Part shown: piece by piece, positions 48,259-57,343 of the stretch
How positions within the stretch are numbered: the stretch's first letter is position 1
Layout: each line of letters begins with the position of its first letter
Assembly (NCBI GenBank): GCA_017546145.1
Contig: JAFYXN010000005.1
Span: 1-64,000, forward strand
Direction: 5' to 3'
DNA: 64,000 nt
Origin: Clostridia bacterium
GTDB lineage: Bacteria > Bacillota > Clostridia > Monoglobales > Monoglobaceae
Position numbers and translations under genes: made by a program
Notes under the pieces: generated by a model
Database searches by the model: none
Seen by the model: only the letters and a program-made list of their open reading frames with translations
What the model was told of the DNA's origin: nothing

Positions 48259-50025
48259 ATGAAAAAAATTTTGATTTCCATTACTCTTATTATTGTGGCG
48301 ATGGTTGCAAACATACAGCTTGTTTTTGGTGAAGGAACCACCGTTTATACGGTCACTCCCGATGTGAACGGGGACAGTTTTACTGTTGCGGGAACTGTTT
48401 CAGGGAACAAAGGCAATGTGATGCTGACGCTTGTGGTAAAGAAGCCTGACGGCAGTTTTTTTGCAGGAGCACAGACGGTGGCAATGCGAAATTCGCAAGG
48501 AAAGATTGCGTTTGCTTTTGATGAGATAAAATTCCCGTACGCAGCGGATACAGGAATGTATTCATTCACCGTGACCGGCGATGGATTTACTGCTCCGACA
48601 TCGGTTCCGACTTATAATTATGTGTCACTTGAAGACAAAAGACAGCTTTTGATTGATATAAATGCTCTTGCTGCGGCAGGCGGCAGCGGTATATATGAAA
48701 AGGTCAGCCCGTATGCCGAACTTCTGGGCGTTTCTGCATCAGAGCTTTCGAGTTTTGACACCGACGCAATAGATATTTTTAATACCTGTATGAAGACAAA
48801 GACATACACGGTTCCTGACGCACTGGATACCGAAGCTAAGGTTTTGCAGGTGAGGAACAGCTGCGGAGAGCTTGTGTTGCAAACCCAAGATGCTTTTGTG
48901 GTTGCTTCATTTGCTAATATTAAAGATGCTGATATGACGGCTGATTGGATGACCCGAAATTATACTGCTCTGGATTTTGACAAAAATGACGCAGGAACAC
49001 CGGAAGACGAGGCGGTGATTACGACATATTTCAATAATGTGAAAGGAACCGCCACCTTTGCGACGAGAATTGCTGCGTGTAATAATGTTGCTTCGCTGTC
49101 GGATGTGAGGGAAGATATAAACGAAAGTGCACTTCTTTCAGCAATTGAAACGATGCATTTTAGTAATACATATAGTATTATCACCGGATTTCCCAGCTTA
49201 TTTACGATAAACACAACGAATCTTGCGACACTTGGCGGTCTGTCCAGTGAAGCGCCGGGTGAAATATATACTCAGATTGCAAAAAACTATTATGCGAACT
49301 ATGCAGATGTTATTACAGCTTTTGATACAGCCGTAACAAACGCTATATCGTTACTTGGAGGCGGCGGAACCGACGAAGGAACTGACGGCGGAGGCTGGAC
49401 CGGAGGCGGAGGCGGCGGTGTGTCGATTACAGATAAAAAAGATAACACTACCGATAAGCCTTCAGCATCGACCGAACAGCTGGGCGAAGCTCAAAACAAT
49501 GGCTTCAGGGATTTAGCTGATGTTGAGTGGGCAAAGGATGCCATTATTTATCTTTCTGAGAGAGGAATTATAAATGGCAAGGCACAGGGCGTTTTTGCTC
49601 CAAATGATTTTATTACGAGAGCAGAATTTATAAAGATTCTGGTAGGTGCAACCAACGCAGAGATTAAGTCGGATGCAAAGTCTTCTTTTGCCGATGTATC
49701 TGCAAATAAGTGGTATGTCCCATATCTTGCAGCAGCTGAAAAGAATAAGCTGGTTCTGGGCAGTGATGATAATTTGTTTATGCCTGAAAGTAATATTACC
49801 AGACAGGATGTTGCGGTTATTTTGTACCGTGCGTTCAAGCCCTTGGCAAAAACCGAACCGCTTAAATTCAAGGATACCGCAAGTATAAGCGATTATGCGG
49901 CAGAGGCTGTTGAGTCCTTGACAGCGGCAAAGATTATCAACGGAATGGGTGATGGAATGTTTTCACCTTTGGAGGGTGCAACCAGAGCTCAAGCGGCGGT
50001 TATGATTTATAAGCTTATTAAATAG
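48259..50025 (+). CDS. SLH-anchored surface protein with Ig-like N-terminal domain
   Basis: The ATG at 48259 follows GAGG and leads into a signal peptide (KKILISITLIIVAMVANIQL), so earlier in-frame ATGs at 48235-48250 are rejected. The 588-residue protein has an Ig-like domain (about 15-110), a helical middle and a Gly-rich linker (about 370-392). Three C-terminal SLH repeats follow from about 415: DLADVEWAKDAIIYLSERGI, DVSANKWYVPYLAAAEKNKL, and FKDTASISDYAAEAVESLTA. It is the second wall-anchored member of the locus. Confidence 0.87.
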   Translation: MKKILISITLIIVAMVANIQLVFGEGTTVYTVTPDVNGDSFTVAGTVSGNKGNVMLTLVVKKPDGSFFAGAQTVAMRNSQGKIAFAFDEIKFPYAADTGMYSFTVTGDGFTAPTSVPTYNYVSLEDKRQLLIDINALAAAGGSGIYEKVSPYAELLGVSASELSSFDTDAIDIFNTCMKTKTYTVPDALDTEAKVLQVRNSCGELVLQTQDAFVVASFANIKDADMTADWMTRNYTALDFDKNDAGTPEDEAVITTYFNNVKGTATFATRIAACNNVASLSDVREDINESALLSAIETMHFSNTYSIITGFPSLFTINTTNLATLGGLSSEAPGEIYTQIAKNYYANYADVITAFDTAVTNAISLLGGGGTDEGTDGGGWTGGGGGGVSITDKKDNTTDKPSASTEQLGEAQNNGFRDLADVEWAKDAIIYLSERGIINGKAQGVFAPNDFITRAEFIKILVGATNAEIKSDAKSSFADVSANKWYVPYLAAAEKNKLVLGSDDNLFMPESNITRQDVAVILYRAFKPLAKTEPLKFKDTASISDYAAEAVESLTAAKIINGMGDGMFSPLEGATRAQAAVMIYKLIK

Positions 50026-50071
50026 CCATATTACGCAGTATAATATCAATTTTTTCAGGAGGATTTTAGAA

Positions 50072-51244
50072 ATGAGTAGAATATGTATACCGGATTACGA
50101 ATATAAGGAAAGAATACAGAAAGCGGCACGTCTCGTTCGCGAAAAAGGTCTTGATGTTATGGTGGTTTCATCAACAGAATCGGACTATGCAAACGCAAGA
50201 TATTTCAGCGGTTTTTGGCCACTTTTTGAGCGTGCGGGTGTAGCAATCTCCGCAAACGGCGATGCGGCTTTGATGGTTGGCCCTGAATCTGCTGTATTTG
50301 CCGCTGACAGAAGCCACATCGATAAAATTTTTGTGCTTAAAGAATTCAGAGAATCAGCAGATCCTGCATATCCTGAACTTTCTGCATCTACATTTAAAGA
50401 TGTTTTTAAAGCTATAGGCGTAACGAACGAAAATATCAAAATCGGTCTGGGTAGCTATGTTGAATGTACTCTTCCTATCTTTGAGGGACTTAAGGAAAGC
50501 TATCCAAACGCAGAAATCGTTAAATGCAACGATATTATGGTTGAGTTAAGAAAAATCAAGAGCAAAAACGAACTTGCTTGTATTCAGGAAGGCTTCAGAA
50601 TTGTTGATATTGCAACCGATGAAGTTATCCGCAATCTTAAACCCGGTGTAACAGAACTCCAGATGGTAGGTATCGCACAGAAGGTTATTTATGAAGAAGG
50701 TGCAGAATACGAAGGTCTTCCTATGTATGTATTCAGCGAGAAATCCACAAGCCACGCTATCAGCCGAAGCGGTTACAGAACTATTAACAAAGGTGACATT
50801 GTTCAGCTTAATCTTTCGGCAAAAATTGACGGATATTCACCCGCAATAGGTCTTCCCGTTGTAATGGGCAAACTTGAGGGCGAAAGAAGACGTGTTGTTG
50901 AATTTTGTAAAGAAGCACACGATTGGACCGTTAACCGAATTAAAGCAGGTGTTATTGCAAGTGACATCGCAAAGGACTTCTACAAGATGTATGTTGATAA
51001 TGGCTTTAAGGATAATTTTGTATATGGTCCTTGTCACGGAACAGGTATGATTGAAGTTGAAGCTCCTTGGATGGAAACAATAAGCGACTATAAACTTGAA
51101 GAAAACATGACTTTCCAGGTTGATACCTTTATCTCCGGTGACGGTTTTGGTGTCCGTTGGGAAAAGGGTATTGCCGTTACAAAAGATGGTTGTCATTCAA
51201 TGACAGATTACCTCAAGAAAGGAATTATAGAAATCGATGGCTAA
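50072..51244 (+). CDS. M24-fold protein, creatinase-like (metal ligands missing)
   Basis: The 390-residue protein has the creatinase N-terminal domain (residues 1-150, DVMVVSSTESDYANARYFSG) and a pita-bread C-terminal domain. Metal-dependent M24 peptidases carry two Asp on adjacent strands. Here the line reads DIVQLNLSAKIDGYSPAIG, with Asn in place of the first Asp and no Asp at the second. His (GPCHGTG), a second region near EAPW and a Glu (VRWEKGIAV) remain. That pattern resembles metal-free creatinase, a C-N hydrolase, more than an aminopeptidase. It overlaps the next gene by 8 bp and a creatininase-family gene follows. Confidence 0.8.
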   Translation: MSRICIPDYEYKERIQKAARLVREKGLDVMVVSSTESDYANARYFSGFWPLFERAGVAISANGDAALMVGPESAVFAADRSHIDKIFVLKEFRESADPAYPELSASTFKDVFKAIGVTNENIKIGLGSYVECTLPIFEGLKESYPNAEIVKCNDIMVELRKIKSKNELACIQEGFRIVDIATDEVIRNLKPGVTELQMVGIAQKVIYEEGAEYEGLPMYVFSEKSTSHAISRSGYRTINKGDIVQLNLSAKIDGYSPAIGLPVVMGKLEGERRRVVEFCKEAHDWTVNRIKAGVIASDIAKDFYKMYVDNGFKDNFVYGPCHGTGMIEVEAPWMETISDYKLEENMTFQVDTFISGDGFGVRWEKGIAVTKDGCHSMTDYLKKGIIEIDG

Positions 51245-51605
51245 CATAGGTAAAAAAGTCTGGATTCTCCCCGATTGTGAACTCCCTCCCGTTGGCGAGG
51301 GGGTCGCAAAGGGTCACGAATCGGTAATAATAGTAAACGACACGGACAAAGATGCCGTTATTGATGTGAAGCTGTTCTTTACGGACAAGGATGCCTACGA
51401 AGATATCCAGTGGACAGTTAAAGCAGGCAGGGTTCGGTGTTTTCGCACAAACAACATTGAGGATATGTGTGGCTTTAAAGTTCCTCTTGAAACTCAATAT
51501 GCTATGAAGCTTACTTCAAACTGTGAGATAGTTGTTCAGTACGGAAGACTTGACAACACACAGCCAAACCTTGCATTTTACACAACACTTGGCTTTGCCC
51601 AATAA
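51237..51605 (+). CDS. ASRT-family small-molecule-binding protein (PF07100)
   Basis: The 122-residue protein matches the Anabaena sensory rhodopsin transducer superfamily. It has GKKVWILPDCELPPVGEG, SVIIVNDTDKDAVIDVKLFF with a DxxxED step, then RVRCFRTNNIEDM, VPLETQYAMKL and VVQYGRLDNTQ. Most members are not linked to rhodopsins. They are tetrameric beta-sandwich proteins thought to bind sugar-like small molecules and are common in carbohydrate gene clusters. The start overlaps the M24 gene, and the stop is 13 bp before the creatininase-family gene. Confidence 0.82.
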   Translation: MANIGKKVWILPDCELPPVGEGVAKGHESVIIVNDTDKDAVIDVKLFFTDKDAYEDIQWTVKAGRVRCFRTNNIEDMCGFKVPLETQYAMKLTSNCEIVVQYGRLDNTQPNLAFYTTLGFAQ

Positions 51606-51618
51606 GGAGAAAAATACT

Positions 51619-52353
51619 ATGGAATATAATATGAGTTTCCCACGAGAACTTAATCGGGTAAAGGAAAACAGAATACCTACAGTTATCTGCGGCGGAACAG
51701 TTGAATATCACGGACCGCATTGTTCATATGGCTGTGATACCTTGGTTGCAGAAGGTCTTATAAAAAAGCTTTCTGAAACAAAGGAAATTATGATTGCCCC
51801 TACCATTTATTACAGCCCTTCCAGTTATGCTGTTGCTGACGAAACAAGTGGAACAGTACATATTGAAGAGGATGTTTTTGAGGCATACCTTTTCCAGATT
51901 TTTATGAATATGCTTGATGCAGGACTTCGGAACATCTATGTTGTTATTCACCATCAATTTGAACAGGAAAACTGTATGCCTATGACACTTTCGTATATGA
52001 AAGCCGCGAAACGTGCAACTATGCGTTATCTTGAAAAAACTCAAGGCAGAGGCTGGTGGGGCAGTGAAAACTACGCAAGCTACTATGAAAACCTTGGCGG
52101 CGGCGATGACCCATTCAGTTGGATTAAGGTAATTCCTACCATGAGCACTGAGGTTCAGAATGCAACAGGCTATGACCATGCAGGCAAATACGAATGTTCC
52201 ATTCTTATGTCACTTTATCCCGATGCGGTTAAGCTTGACCGTTTGGGCGATATAAAGCATTGGTTTACCGAAAGTGCTGCAGAGGCGTCAACTGAAATTG
52301 GTGACGAGATGGTTAGACTTTCTTTAGAGTATTTGGAGAAAACAATAAAGTGA
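51619..52353 (+). CDS. Creatininase-family hydrolase
   Basis: The start at 51619 follows AAGGAG; an overlapping upstream start at 51532 is rejected. The 244-residue protein shows GTVEYHGPHCSYGCDTLVAE, with the Glu, His and Asp metal ligands of the family. The usual NGHGGN segment reads IHHQFEQEN. YDHAGKYECSILMSLYPDAV closes the site. Known members open creatinine or act on lactams and formamides. Given the sugar-acid context, an amide or lactone sugar substrate is possible. Confidence 0.82.
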   Translation: MEYNMSFPRELNRVKENRIPTVICGGTVEYHGPHCSYGCDTLVAEGLIKKLSETKEIMIAPTIYYSPSSYAVADETSGTVHIEEDVFEAYLFQIFMNMLDAGLRNIYVVIHHQFEQENCMPMTLSYMKAAKRATMRYLEKTQGRGWWGSENYASYYENLGGGDDPFSWIKVIPTMSTEVQNATGYDHAGKYECSILMSLYPDAVKLDRLGDIKHWFTESAAEASTEIGDEMVRLSLEYLEKTIK

Positions 52354-52359
52354 GGTTGA

Positions 52360-53460
52360 TTGTCCTTGAAAATTAATTTAAAAAGAGGGTTCTTTGACAG
52401 AGAACCCTCTGAGTTTATCACTTATGGAGAAATAAAGGTGACAGCCTTTAAATACTCGTCAGGAATTGAAGCTTTGAGGGTGGAAAACTCCAAAGGACAT
52501 TTTATTATGTTGCCATTTCATGGTCAGCAGATTTGGAAATTCACCTTTGGAGGTCGTGATTTGTCGATGCAGACCACTATAAAAGAGCCTGTGTACTCAG
52601 ATAAATACTTAGGTAATTATGGCGGATTTTTGTATCACTGCGGAGTTTCGGCGTTTGGTGCGCCGCAGGCTGAGGACACCCACCCTCAGCATGGTGAAAT
52701 ACCAAACATTGAATATAACGAAGCGTATATTATATGCGGCGAGGATGAAAAGGGTAAGTATGTTTCAATAGGTGGCGTATTGGATTATGATATTGCCTTT
52801 GTTAGAAAATATAGATTCAACCCCGAATGCAGAATTTACGAAGCCGCAAGCACTATAAGAGTAGATGTCTCCATTGAGAATATGAAGAATACACCTATGG
52901 AGTATATGTATCTGTGTCACATAAATTTTGCACCAATTGACGGAGCAAAGCTGATATATAGTGCAAAACGAGATGCGGAGCATATCAAGGTTCACAAAAT
53001 AATCGGTCCTGATTTGCCAAAGACGAAGGCTGAAAAGCTAAAGAACTTTATGGATAAGGTTCAGGAAAATCCGGCACTTCATGATATGATAGGTATTGAA
53101 GGTGAGTGCTATGATCCGGAAATCTGCTTTGCAATTGAGTATACGGGTGACGAGAGCAAGCGTGCATATACTATGCAATATAAAGAGGGTGAGGGTGCAT
53201 GCTATGTAAGTCATCCGGTTGATGCACTTCCTGTAGGGGTAAGGTGGATTTCAAGGACTTCTGATGAGCAGGCAATGGGGATGGTTCTCCCCGCCACATC
53301 TGAGCATTTAGGGTATCTTGACTCTAAACGAAAGGGCTATGTAAAGGAATTGGGTCCAAAAGAAAAAATTAGCTTTTATATTGAAACGGGGTATTTGGAC
53401 AACTCTGATTCAAAAGTAATAATTGAAAGAATTAATGGAATATTGTCAGAAATATTTTAA
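52360..53460 (+). CDS. DUF4432 family protein (galactose-mutarotase fold)
   Basis: The TTG start at 52360 follows GAGG by 4 bp; a second TTG lies at 52366. The 366-residue protein has an aldose-epimerase-like beta-sandwich with FIMLPFHGQQIWKFTFGGRD, NYGGFLYHCGVSAFGAPQ and MEYMYLCHINFAPIDGA. The His and Glu spacing fits a sugar-ring-binding site. DUF4432 members are found with sugar-acid dehydrogenases and are thought to be mutarotases or isomerases; biochemical evidence is limited. It ends the short operon 50072-53460. Confidence 0.82.
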   Translation: MSLKINLKRGFFDREPSEFITYGEIKVTAFKYSSGIEALRVENSKGHFIMLPFHGQQIWKFTFGGRDLSMQTTIKEPVYSDKYLGNYGGFLYHCGVSAFGAPQAEDTHPQHGEIPNIEYNEAYIICGEDEKGKYVSIGGVLDYDIAFVRKYRFNPECRIYEAASTIRVDVSIENMKNTPMEYMYLCHINFAPIDGAKLIYSAKRDAEHIKVHKIIGPDLPKTKAEKLKNFMDKVQENPALHDMIGIEGECYDPEICFAIEYTGDESKRAYTMQYKEGEGACYVSHPVDALPVGVRWISRTSDEQAMGMVLPATSEHLGYLDSKRKGYVKELGPKEKISFYIETGYLDNSDSKVIIERINGILSEIF

Positions 53461-53560
53461 CGAAAAACATTATGGTTAAGACATATAGGTAACAGTTGTG
53501 ATAAGCTTTTTGCTTTTTACAATATATTTTTGCTAAGAAATTGTCACAAGGAGAATGTAT

Positions 53561-54931
53561 ATGTTGTTTAAAGAGGATTTTGCATGGGGTGTTGCTACGG
53601 CATCATATCAGATAGAAGGTGCGTATACTGAAGACGGAAGAGGCTTGAGTGTATGGGATGTATTTTCTCATGAAAAAGGAAAAACATACAGCGGACACAC
53701 AGGAGATATAGCATGCGACCATTATCACAGATTTAAAGAAGATATAAAAATTATGAGTGAGCTTGGCATTAAAGCGTATCGTTTTTCGCTAAGCTGGTCG
53801 CGCATTTTTCCTGAAGGAACAGGCAAGGTTAATGAAAAAGGGGTTAAATTTTATTCAGATCTTATAGATGAGCTTTTAAAATATGGCATAGAGCCTTACA
53901 TAACACTTTTTCACTGGGATTATCCGTATGAGCTTTACAAAAAAGGCGGTTGGCTTAACAACGACAGTGTAGGGTGGTTTGCAGATTATGCTCAAAAAGT
54001 GGTTGAGCTGTTCTCGGACAGGGTGAAAAATTTTATAACCTTCAACGAACCACAGTGCTTTATCGGGCATGGTTTTGAACAGGGAGTTCATGCTCCGGGA
54101 CTAAAGCTTCCATATAAGGATATATTCCAGATGTGCCATAATGTTTTAAAGGCGCATGGCGCTGCTGTAGTTGCTATGCGTCAAAATGCAAAACAGAAAA
54201 TCAAGATAGGCTATGCTCCTACAGGCGCAGCAAACTATCCTGCGTCAGATGATGCAGCAGATATAGAAGCTGCACGAAAAAGTTTTTTTGAATGTCCGCC
54301 TATCGTAAATGATAATATGATTATGGGGAGTGTAAGCTGGTGGAGTGACCCTGTAGTTCTTGGATGTTATCCGGAAGAAGGATTAAAGATGTATAAGGAA
54401 TATCTACCAGATATAACCGATGCTGACATGAAGCTGATTTCTCAGCCTATTGATTTTTACTGCCAGAATATCTATAACGGAAAAGAAGTAAAAGCAGATG
54501 AATTTGGCTCCCCGATTATAGTTGACCGCTGCCTCGGACACGGAAAAACAGCTGCCCAATGGCCTGTTACACCAAAGTGTATGCATTGGGCACCTAAATT
54601 CTTGTACGAAAGATATAATCTTCCGATTTTTATTTCCGAAAACGGAATGTCAGCGCATGATGTGGTGTCATTGGATGGCAAGGTTCATGACCCTAATCGC
54701 ATCGACTTTGTAAACCGCTATCTTTTGGAGCTTGAAAAAGCAATTGCTGACGGGGTTGATGTTCAGGGCTATTTCCTGTGGTCATTTATGGATAATTTTG
54801 AATGGGCGCTTGGATATTCTGAACGCTTTGGGATTGTATATGTTGACTATAACACTCAGGAAAGAATTGTTAAGGATTCGGGGTATTGGTATAAGAATTG
54901 GATTGAGTCAAATACCAATGGCAAAAATTAA
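53561..54931 (+). CDS. GH1 beta-glucosidase/6-phospho-beta-glycosidase
   Basis: The ATG at 53561 is 7 bp after AAGGAG and is preferred over one at 53555. The 456-residue protein opens with FAWGVATASYQIEGAYTEDG. It has an acid/base Glu in TFNEPQ (about 162) and a nucleophile in ISENGM (about 359), with LWSFMDNFEWALGYSERFG near the end. The GYSERFG/NFEW loop has a Glu that, in family members, favours unphosphorylated sugars. It has no signal peptide, so the enzyme is cytoplasmic. A TTGTGA/TACAAT-like promoter may lie near 53494. Confidence 0.92.
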   Translation: MLFKEDFAWGVATASYQIEGAYTEDGRGLSVWDVFSHEKGKTYSGHTGDIACDHYHRFKEDIKIMSELGIKAYRFSLSWSRIFPEGTGKVNEKGVKFYSDLIDELLKYGIEPYITLFHWDYPYELYKKGGWLNNDSVGWFADYAQKVVELFSDRVKNFITFNEPQCFIGHGFEQGVHAPGLKLPYKDIFQMCHNVLKAHGAAVVAMRQNAKQKIKIGYAPTGAANYPASDDAADIEAARKSFFECPPIVNDNMIMGSVSWWSDPVVLGCYPEEGLKMYKEYLPDITDADMKLISQPIDFYCQNIYNGKEVKADEFGSPIIVDRCLGHGKTAAQWPVTPKCMHWAPKFLYERYNLPIFISENGMSAHDVVSLDGKVHDPNRIDFVNRYLLELEKAIADGVDVQGYFLWSFMDNFEWALGYSERFGIVYVDYNTQERIVKDSGYWYKNWIESNTNGKN

Positions 54932-55173
54932 AGCTTACATAAAAACTGTTTTTAATTTTATAGGCAATATTTTGTTTCCGTAACGATGTGTTTTTGTATG
55001 ATGGAGTGGTAAAAGAAGTGGTATAGCACTTTAAAGCAAGTGGATATGACTGTTGAAACTGCATAAAACCCCAAATAATAACAAAAGATCTACAGGAAAA
55101 CACAAAAACGGTATAATTAATATATTAGTATTAAAAAAACAATATAGGTGAGACATATGAGGGGGAGAGTATA

Positions 55174-56454
55174 ATGAAACAGTTATCATTAATATTGATT
55201 GGAGGAGGAGACAGAGGGAGCAGTTATTTAAAATACTTGGACAAGAATCCTGAAAAATACAAACTTGTTGCACTTGCCGAGCCGGTTAAAGAAAAGCGAG
55301 AATATTTAAAAAACCGCTATAATGTGCCTGCTGATATGTGTTTTGAAAGCTTTGAAAAGATATTTTCAATACCTAAATTTGCGGATATAGCTATAATTGC
55401 TACTCAGGATAAAATGCACTATATTCCTGCGATGCAAGCAATTGAAAAAAAATATGATTTGCTTTTGGAAAAACCTATTGCACCGACTCCTGAAGAGTGT
55501 TATAGAATTGCTCAAAGTGCGAAAGAAAACGGTGTAAAGGTTTTAGTTTGTCACGTGCTTAGATACACACCTTTTTATAAGGCTGTAAAGAAGTTTATTG
55601 CTGATGGGCGGCTTGGAGAGGTGATGAACGTAATTCACACTGAAGGCGTTGGAAACGTACATATGAGCCACAGCTATGTAAGGGGAAACTGGAGTAAACT
55701 TGAGGAGTCTGCTCCGATGCTTTTAGCTAAATCTTGTCATGACACTGATTTGATGCAATGGCTGATAAATGAACCATGCAAAAAGGTACAGTCTATAGGG
55801 ACACTGTCATATTTTTGTAAAAAAAATAAACCCGAGGGAGCTCCTAAATATTGCACAGATGGATGTCCTCATAGCAATACATGCTTTTATTATGCACCTG
55901 ACCTATATAAAATTGATACTGCAGAGGTTGCTCATTTCCAAGCAATTGTTGCAAAGAAATTTAATCCTACGGAACAGGAAGTTGAGGAAGCTTTAAAAAC
56001 TTCACCTTATGGTAGGTGTGTATTCCAATGTGATAATAATGTTGTTGATCATCAGGTTGTCAATATGCAGTTTGGACACGATAAATATGTGAGTTTTACT
56101 ATGTCGGGTTTTAATAAAGGTGGAAGAACATCGGTATTCATGGGGACAAAAGGCGAACTTCGTGCTAATATGGAAAATCAAACCATGGATTTTTATGATT
56201 ATGCAACCCGTACAACAAAAAGTGTTTATACGCCTGATGTTGTGCTGGACCAGACAATAGCAGGTGGACACGGTGGAGGAGATTTTGGAATCATGGAGGA
56301 TTTGTATGAGTATATAGCAAATAATAATCCATCAGATTCTATTTCGGATGTATCGGTATCTTGCCTAAGTCATCTTATTTGTTTCGCAGCCGAAAAGTCG
56401 AGAGAACAAGAGACTACGATTGATATGGACAAATATGTGGCAATGCTAAGTTAA
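55174..56454 (+). CDS. Gfo/Idh/MocA-family oxidoreductase
   Basis: The 426-residue protein starts after GGGGGAGAG. It has a Rossmann entry (LILIGGGDRGSSYL), the family mark LLLEKPIAPTPEE (residues about 96-108) and a catalytic-strand LAKSCHDTDLMQWL with His/Asp. A Cys cluster (YCTDGCPHSNTCFY) near 230 is typical of one subgroup and may bind metal. These enzymes oxidise or epimerise sugars and also serve NAD-dependent glycosidases. It probably acts on a monosaccharide released by GH1 or GH2. Confidence 0.87.
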   Translation: MKQLSLILIGGGDRGSSYLKYLDKNPEKYKLVALAEPVKEKREYLKNRYNVPADMCFESFEKIFSIPKFADIAIIATQDKMHYIPAMQAIEKKYDLLLEKPIAPTPEECYRIAQSAKENGVKVLVCHVLRYTPFYKAVKKFIADGRLGEVMNVIHTEGVGNVHMSHSYVRGNWSKLEESAPMLLAKSCHDTDLMQWLINEPCKKVQSIGTLSYFCKKNKPEGAPKYCTDGCPHSNTCFYYAPDLYKIDTAEVAHFQAIVAKKFNPTEQEVEEALKTSPYGRCVFQCDNNVVDHQVVNMQFGHDKYVSFTMSGFNKGGRTSVFMGTKGELRANMENQTMDFYDYATRTTKSVYTPDVVLDQTIAGGHGGGDFGIMEDLYEYIANNNPSDSISDVSVSCLSHLICFAAEKSREQETTIDMDKYVAMLS

Positions 56455-56543
56455 TTATATTAGTAATATTATTTCGTTGCCTTGCGGATAAGAGAGTTTT
56501 TATTACTATTTATCCGACGCAGGCTGGTGAAAGGGAGAACTTT

Positions 56544-57190
56544 ATGAAAAATTGGTTAAATCTTCTTCACAGCCACAATTCTGCATATACATCATTGTTC
56601 AGACATGAAAAGGGAAGAAATACTACAAGATTATTTATAGGCGATAGTTATTTTAACAAGACCGGAAAAGGTGATATTAATACATATTTGAACCCCCCTT
56701 TGTATGATCTGGAAAATGTTCGCGGAAAAGGCTATATTGGAATGATTACGGGAAATCACGACATGCAAAGACTTGCATATAAGCGTGACACAGAGGAAAT
56801 TAAAGCGGCAATGGTTTTTTATTTACCATGTCCGGAGTTCCTTTTGTTTATTATGGTGATGAAATTGGAATGGATTATATTGAGGGGCTTCCGTCCAAAG
56901 AAGGTGGATATAATCGTACAGGCTCAAGGACTCCTATGCAGTGGGGAGAGGGAAAAAATTATCAATTTTCATCAAGTGATACACCGTATCTTCCAGCTGA
57001 TTCATGTCCGAATGCACCAACAGTTGAAAGACAGTTACATGAGAAAAACTCTCTGTTACATTTTGTAAAAAAGTTAATAGAATTACATAAAAATATACCA
57101 GCACTTCATACAGAAAGTGATTTCAATATTCTTTTACGCGAGTATCCATTTGTCTATGAACGCACAGATGGGGAAATGTTTACTATTTAG
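56544..57190 (+). pseudogene. GH13 alpha-amylase-family relic
   Basis: The first frame (56544-about 56820) reads HSHNSAYTSLFRHEKGRN, YLNPPLYDLENVRGKGYIGM and GNHDMQRLAYKR, with the conserved NHD. The second frame continues MSGVPFVYYGDEIGM, NRTGSRTPMQW and a stop at 57190. One T is missing in a run (gttttttattt, near 56818): with seven T the frames join. The N-terminal half of the barrel with the nucleophile and acid/base is absent. It is a dead C-terminal fragment of a GH13 enzyme, such as an oligo-1,6-glucosidase. Confidence 0.8.
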
Positions 57191-57214
57191 AAAAAAGCTT
57201 AAAACCTTAAACTT

Positions 57215-57259
57215 AAAAATTGGGCTGTCGCACTTTTTTAGTGAGACAGCCCAATTTTT
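57215..57259. terminator. Strong bidirectional hairpin
   Basis: The 19-nt arms (57215-57233 with 57241-57259) have one mismatch, TTGGGCTGTC pairing with GACAGCCCAA, and A/T tails on both sides. It separates the relic from the DUF6076 gene. Confidence 0.82.
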
Positions 57260-57343
57260 ATTTTCGTAATCAAAAAATTCATTATTTTATAGTTCTCTTA
57301 ATATTAGTTTTAAAGAGGCGTATAGTTAAGAATATGGAGCGTT

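Noticed and set aside
50072-51244. Xaa-Pro aminopeptidase
   Set aside because: The fold fits, but the two metal-binding Asp positions are not kept, so a creatinase-like role is favoured.
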